From a bacterium (GTDB taxonomy: Bacteria; Electryoneota; RPQS01): 9,346 bases of DNA. The notes under the pieces were generated by a model that saw nothing but the letters and a program-made list of their open reading frames with translations, made no database searches and was not told the DNA's origin. The stretch lies in NCBI GenBank assembly GCA_018814465.1, contig JAHIZR010000154.1:1-9346 (forward strand). The letters run 5' to 3'. The number at the start of each line of letters is the position of its first letter. Positions within the stretch are counted from its first letter, which is position 1. The position numbers and the translations under genes were made by a program. This document shows positions 6,655 through 9,346 of the stretch, piece after piece.

Positions 6655-8064
6655 TTATGCTTCCAATGTTGGGTCTTTTCGAACGTAAGTATGACAGGGA
6701 TTGATCATTCCCCGGATCGCACCGAAGATGTAGTCGACAAAGGAGCGATTCAGTCTGCAATGACAAGGCAGAGCGATGATATTATCGTTTTTGTCGCACT
6801 CGGACCGGATATCGAATTTGGCGAGTCTGTCATGAATGGCTTCCGCGCTGTAATACTCGCTTCCTTTGAGCAGAAGGACCGGGCGATCATCACGGCTTCC
6901 TCCTGGAATAGTCTGAAAGCCGAGCAAATTGAACAGTTCATGGAAGCGGACGCAGTTATTATTCCGGATAGCGGCGTATTCGGCGCGGCGCGGCCAGTGG
7001 ATTTGCAGAGCTTCGCGGACCGCATTGCGTTTCCCCACATCCAGGCAGTGGAACTTATTCCAGATTTCCTGATCAGCATAATAGCGGCCGGCGAGGATCG
7101 CGCCGAAGGGCATCGGGAACCATCTTGTGAAATCATAAACGACGAGTGACCCGAAGCTGCCCGGCTTCAAATCCCGGTTTCCGTATTCAAGCGCATCTCT
7201 GCAATCCTCGATCAGCGGTTTATTTTCGAGGGCGAGGATTTCGCTGTCCGGACAGATGAGTCCCCAGCGATGCGCGACGAGATAGGCGTCGGCATCGGGA
7301 TCTCTGAGTTTAAAAATGAACTGTTCGCCGAAGAGATTTTTGAGCAGGGACAGGTATGAGTCATCTCCGGCAGAAGCCCAGACGCCGATGGTTTGGTTTT
7401 TCTTGAGATCGAGGGCGCGCAGGGCGGACTGCAGAGCGAAGGGCCATGAGGGCATGAACGTGAAGTCGCTCTCGAAGTATTCGGCCAGTCGAGTATTGAT
7501 AGCGATGACCGGTTCATCGGAGATGTTTTCATCGGTCAGGCAGAACGGTTCGATCCCGATTTTAGGTCTGACATTTTCCGGCATGGGATTGAACAGGATG
7601 GGATAGGGTTGAGTGCAGTATTTATGGAAGAAGTGCTGCAATTCATACCGATAGCTGACTCCCACGTCGAGATATTCGAAAGACGAATCATGGAACTGCT
7701 CGACGGCATGCCAAAAGAGATAAGCGTTCGCTTCAATCAGCCGTCCTTTTTCATTGGTTCCGCCGAAATGGTAGAAGAGCGTATTGGAAGTAACCGGAGT
7801 GAGAATGATTCCTCCGACCAACTCGTTATCCAGATAGGCAAGATAGAGTGTCTGTTCTTCCGAAAGCTCCTTGATGAGAGTTTCGGGATCATACCAGAGT
7901 TTTTCCATCTGCGAGAGGTCGCGGCTCTCTTCGACCCGGATCCCCGCTTTGCGGGCTTTTCGAATGCCCTGCTTAGCACGGGAGCGCAGTTCTTTCCACG
8001 CGATGTCCCGATTCAGGTGCAGGAGCGAGCCATGAGTAACGATGTCTTTTCCGATATACTGCAC
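6655..8064 (-). CDS. Fusion protein: single FemAB/GNAT-like acyltransferase domain plus degenerate DegT-aminotransferase-like domain
   Basis: This 469-residue protein has two parts. Residues about 14-160 resemble one GNAT-fold unit of the FemAB/BioF2-like (Acetyltransf_6) group: the basic segment RAKQGIRKARKAGI (29-42), LYLAYLDNELVGGIIL (73-88), YHFGGTNEKGR (98-108) and FEYLDVGVS (129-137). Residues about 190-455 align in order with the DegT enzyme two genes downstream: ALQSALRALDL (210-220), LIEDCRDAL (284-292, D287 at the PLP-Asp position), GSFGSLVVYDFTRW (302-315), a helical segment rich in Arg and Asn near 345-375, and IIALPCHCRLNRSFVDYIF (429-447). The Schiff-base Lys position is R314, and the SGT phosphate-binding motif is SWPFAL. 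It therefore should not be a normal transaminase. The GTG start is forced by an in-frame TAA two codons upstream and supported by GGAG at 8 nt. Amino-sugar N-acylation is an inference. Confidence 0.72.
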   Translation of the reverse strand: MQYIGKDIVTHGSLLHLNRDIAWKELRSRAKQGIRKARKAGIRVEESRDLSQMEKLWYDPETLIKELSEEQTLYLAYLDNELVGGIILTPVTSNTLFYHFGGTNEKGRLIEANAYLFWHAVEQFHDSSFEYLDVGVSYRYELQHFFHKYCTQPYPILFNPMPENVRPKIGIEPFCLTDENISDEPVIAINTRLAEYFESDFTFMPSWPFALQSALRALDLKKNQTIGVWASAGDDSYLSLLKNLFGEQFIFKLRDPDADAYLVAHRWGLICPDSEILALENKPLIEDCRDALEYGNRDLKPGSFGSLVVYDFTRWFPMPFGAILAGRYYADQEIWNKFHCLDVGKRNAVREALQIHWPRRAEYAAIRNNNCVRFHELFNLLGFQTIPGGSRDDRPVLLLKGSEYYSAEAIHDRLAKFDIRSECDKNDNIIALPCHCRLNRSFVDYIFGAIRGMINPCHTYVRKDPTLEA

Positions 8065-8067
8065 TGA

Positions 8068-8196
8068 TTATTCTCCGCAAATGCCTGCCGGGATTCCGGT
8101 CAGGGTTTCCACTTGACCGCAGCCGGATAGAATCGGTTCAAGCAGGAAACATGGGCAGGGCGGTTCAGCCGGCTGTCTTACACAGTCCCAGAGATA
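8068..8196 (-). other. In-frame 42-codon continuation of the beta-helix gene after its TAA, ending just before the next start
   Basis: Reading on in the frame of the beta-helix gene past the TAA at 8197-8199 gives 42 sense codons (8196-8071) and then TAA at 8070-8068, only 3 nt before the GTG of the fusion gene. The encoded peptide begins YLWDCVRQP, contains FLLEPILSGCG (positions 17-27) and has five cysteines. A hydrophobic/aromatic-Asp motif followed by a Pro-Phe/Leu-x-Pro-like end is what I would expect after an NNYW beta-helix terminus. By chance a 42-codon frame stays open roughly one time in eight, so openness alone is weak evidence. The alternative is ordinary spacer DNA: it holds the 10-bp palindrome at 8166-8175 but no terminator and no second gene. 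Confidence 0.45.
8073..8076 (-). promoter_or_regulatory. Ribosome binding site GGAG for the GTG start of the fusion gene
   Basis: GGAG on the minus strand lies 8 nt before GTG (8064-8062). A TAA in the same frame at 8070-8068 sits between them, so no longer N-terminus is possible. The acyltransferase part is therefore short as encoded, not misannotated. Confidence 0.7.
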
Positions 8197-9346
8197 TTAA
8201 TTATGCAGAGATGTAGGACTTTGCACACCGTTCCAGTAGTTATTTTCCGCATGAATATCTCTGCTGTTGACATGGCAGGCCAGAATATGCGCATACAGGC
8301 CATCAACGGTGGTCATGCAATTATACTGAAAGATAGGCTGAGCGTAGCGCAGTCTGTCATTGGTAATTCCGATGAAGAGGACAGCATGCATTCTATGAAA
8401 CTTATTATGGTGGATAATCGCAGTCGAGTCGACGCCGGATCGAACCGTCAGGGCGTACCACGATGTTTCAAAGCTGTTTTGATAGATTTCAACGTTTTTC
8501 ACCCAGTCGAGCCGTATCACTCCGCGTTCGCCGCTGCCGCTGCTATCACTTCCGCCGCCGTCTCTGAACCAGTTGCAGAAGATCTCTCCGCCGTCGACGA
8601 TGTCCATCGTAATTGAGAAAGGATCGCATGTCTGGAAGACATTGTGTGTGATATCCACATTGGTTGAGGCACCGCAGTGCACGCCGAGTCCGGCTCTGAG
8701 GATAACATTTCTGCTGAAGACAGGCGGAATCCCGCTTGAGCGCAGCGCTTCGTTCAGGCTTCTGAAGTAGCAGAATTCGACCGAGCCTCCGTCGACATTT
8801 GATTCAATCGCGGTCCACGCGAATTCGAGCCGGCAGTATTTGAACTGCGGGGGAGCCGCGCCTTCGGAGAACAGGATTGTCCCCCATTCTTCCGGGTCGC
8901 GCGCGATCAGATCATCGGTTGTGAACACAATGAACTGATCAGGAGAACCGATGCAAGTCAGTTCACCGCCCGCGGAGACATAGATCGATTTTCCCGCGGA
9001 AACGCGAATGACGGTTCCCGGCTCGACGGTAAGGCTTCCTCCGGAACCGATATACAGGTTTCCATTAAGCACCCAGTGTCTTCCGGCCGTGAAGGTGACA
9101 GGAGAAGAAATATTGGTAACGCCCAAGACCGTATCCGGATAAAGCTGAAGCGTACCGGCATCGGCTTCGGAGCCATCAACACGAACATTCCGGGGCCAAG
9201 ACCAGCCGTAATTTTCCTTGTAGTGGGAGCTGCCGAAGTTGGACAGGTTACCGTCAGCCACAACGATATAATCACCCGGATTCAGATCTTTGAATTCGAA
9301 CCGTCCCTGCGCATCCGTGGTATCAACAGCGATCTGCCACTGCATC
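8197..9346 (-). CDS. Secreted right-handed beta-helix protein with carboxypeptidase-regulatory-like domain, 5' end outside window
   Basis: About 382 residues are visible and the true start lies beyond the window; the Met at 9345 is probably internal. Residues about 5-60 resemble a carboxypeptidase regulatory-like beta-sandwich: TTDAQGRFEFKDLNPGDYIVV is its typical end (positions 9-29). From about 85 the protein shows beta-helix rungs: WVLNGNLYIGSGGSLTVEPG with the capping theme VEPGTVIRVSAG (107-118), then repeated Asn-rich turns such as SRNVILRAGLGV (211-222), DITHNVFQ (231-238), VEIYQNSF (285-292) and IIHHNKFH (310-317). It closes on ENNYW (367-371), a common C-cap motif of this fold. Such proteins are usually exported and bind or modify polysaccharides; no catalytic residues can be assigned here. 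The signal peptide would be outside the window. The TAA at 8197-8199 may be premature. Its place at the head of the cluster may mean co-transcription with the polysaccharide genes. Confidence 0.75.
   Translation of the reverse strand, partial: MQWQIAVDTTDAQGRFEFKDLNPGDYIVVADGNLSNFGSSHYKENYGWSWPRNVRVDGSEADAGTLQLYPDTVLGVTNISSPVTFTAGRHWVLNGNLYIGSGGSLTVEPGTVIRVSAGKSIYVSAGGELTCIGSPDQFIVFTTDDLIARDPEEWGTILFSEGAAPPQFKYCRLEFAWTAIESNVDGGSVEFCYFRSLNEALRSSGIPPVFSRNVILRAGLGVHCGASTNVDITHNVFQTCDPFSITMDIVDGGEIFCNWFRDGGGSDSSGSGERGVIRLDWVKNVEIYQNSFETSWYALTVRSGVDSTAIIHHNKFHRMHAVLFIGITNDRLRYAQPIFQYNCMTTVDGLYAHILACHVNSRDIHAENNYWNGVQSPTSLHN

Noticed and set aside
6571..7149. Plus-strand open frame of 192 codons opposite the fusion gene
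   Set aside because: The minus-strand frame aligns with DegT motifs through this whole stretch, and the plus-strand translation has none.
8166..8175. 10-bp perfect palindrome CAGCCGGCTG
   Set aside because: It is too short, with no loop and no following T-run, to be a terminator, and short GC palindromes are common. It may lie inside the extended beta-helix frame.
1..9346. tRNA, rRNA, CRISPR arrays, insertion sequences, riboswitches or internal terminators
   Set aside because: I saw no repeats with regular spacing, transposase motifs, RNA-like conserved stretches or stem-plus-T-run structures, and almost all of the window is coding on the minus strand.

Overview
The window is a piece of a surface-polysaccharide (exopolysaccharide, O-antigen or capsule) biosynthesis locus. 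All nine genes lie on the minus strand, so transcription runs from high to low coordinates. Base composition is roughly balanced. The mix of genes fits an environmental bacterium, probably Gram-negative: sugar-nucleotide SDR enzymes, a WbaP-type initiating transferase, a heptose-7-phosphate-kinase-like GHMP kinase, and a secreted beta-helix protein with a carboxypeptidase-regulatory-like domain. The beta-helix architecture is common in uncultured FCB-like lineages, but I cannot name a phylum from this sequence alone.

Layout in transcription order: (1) 9346-8197, the C-terminal part of a secreted right-handed beta-helix protein, cut by the window edge. Its reading frame continues past a TAA for 42 more codons, to 3 nt before the next gene. 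(2) 8064-6655, an unusual fusion of a single FemAB/GNAT-like acyltransferase domain with a degenerate DegT-type sugar aminotransferase fold that has Arg where the PLP lysine should be. (3) 6654-5710, a UDP-sugar 4-epimerase-like SDR. (4) 5713-4607, an intact DegT/DnrJ/EryC1/StrS sugar aminotransferase. (5) 4560-3130, the membrane polyprenyl-phosphate sugar-1-phosphate transferase. (6) 3110-1998, an SDR resembling dTDP-L-rhamnose 4-epimerases, with a TTG start. (7) 1987-1052, a UDP-glucose 4-epimerase-type SDR. (8) 1055-357, a sugar-1-phosphate nucleotidyltransferase. (9) 356-1, the N-terminal third of an HddA-like GHMP sugar kinase that runs out of the window.

The genes are packed as one operon. 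Stop and start codons abut at 6655/6654 and 357/356, GTGA overlaps occur at 5710-5713 and 1052-1055, and the remaining gaps between undisputed genes are 10, 19 and 46 nt. Four of the eight visible starts are GTG or TTG. The promoter must lie outside the window, and I see no internal terminator, RNA gene, mobile element or CRISPR array.

Together the genes make activated sugars and begin repeat-unit assembly on the lipid carrier. The kinase and nucleotidyltransferase would give an NDP-heptose-like sugar, the SDRs epimerise UDP/dTDP sugars, and the aminotransferase makes an amino sugar. The fusion protein may acylate that amino group. No conventional glycosyltransferase, flippase or polymerase is present here. 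The most novel element is the FemAB/GNAT-pseudo-DegT fusion encoded two genes upstream of a catalytically intact DegT enzyme.
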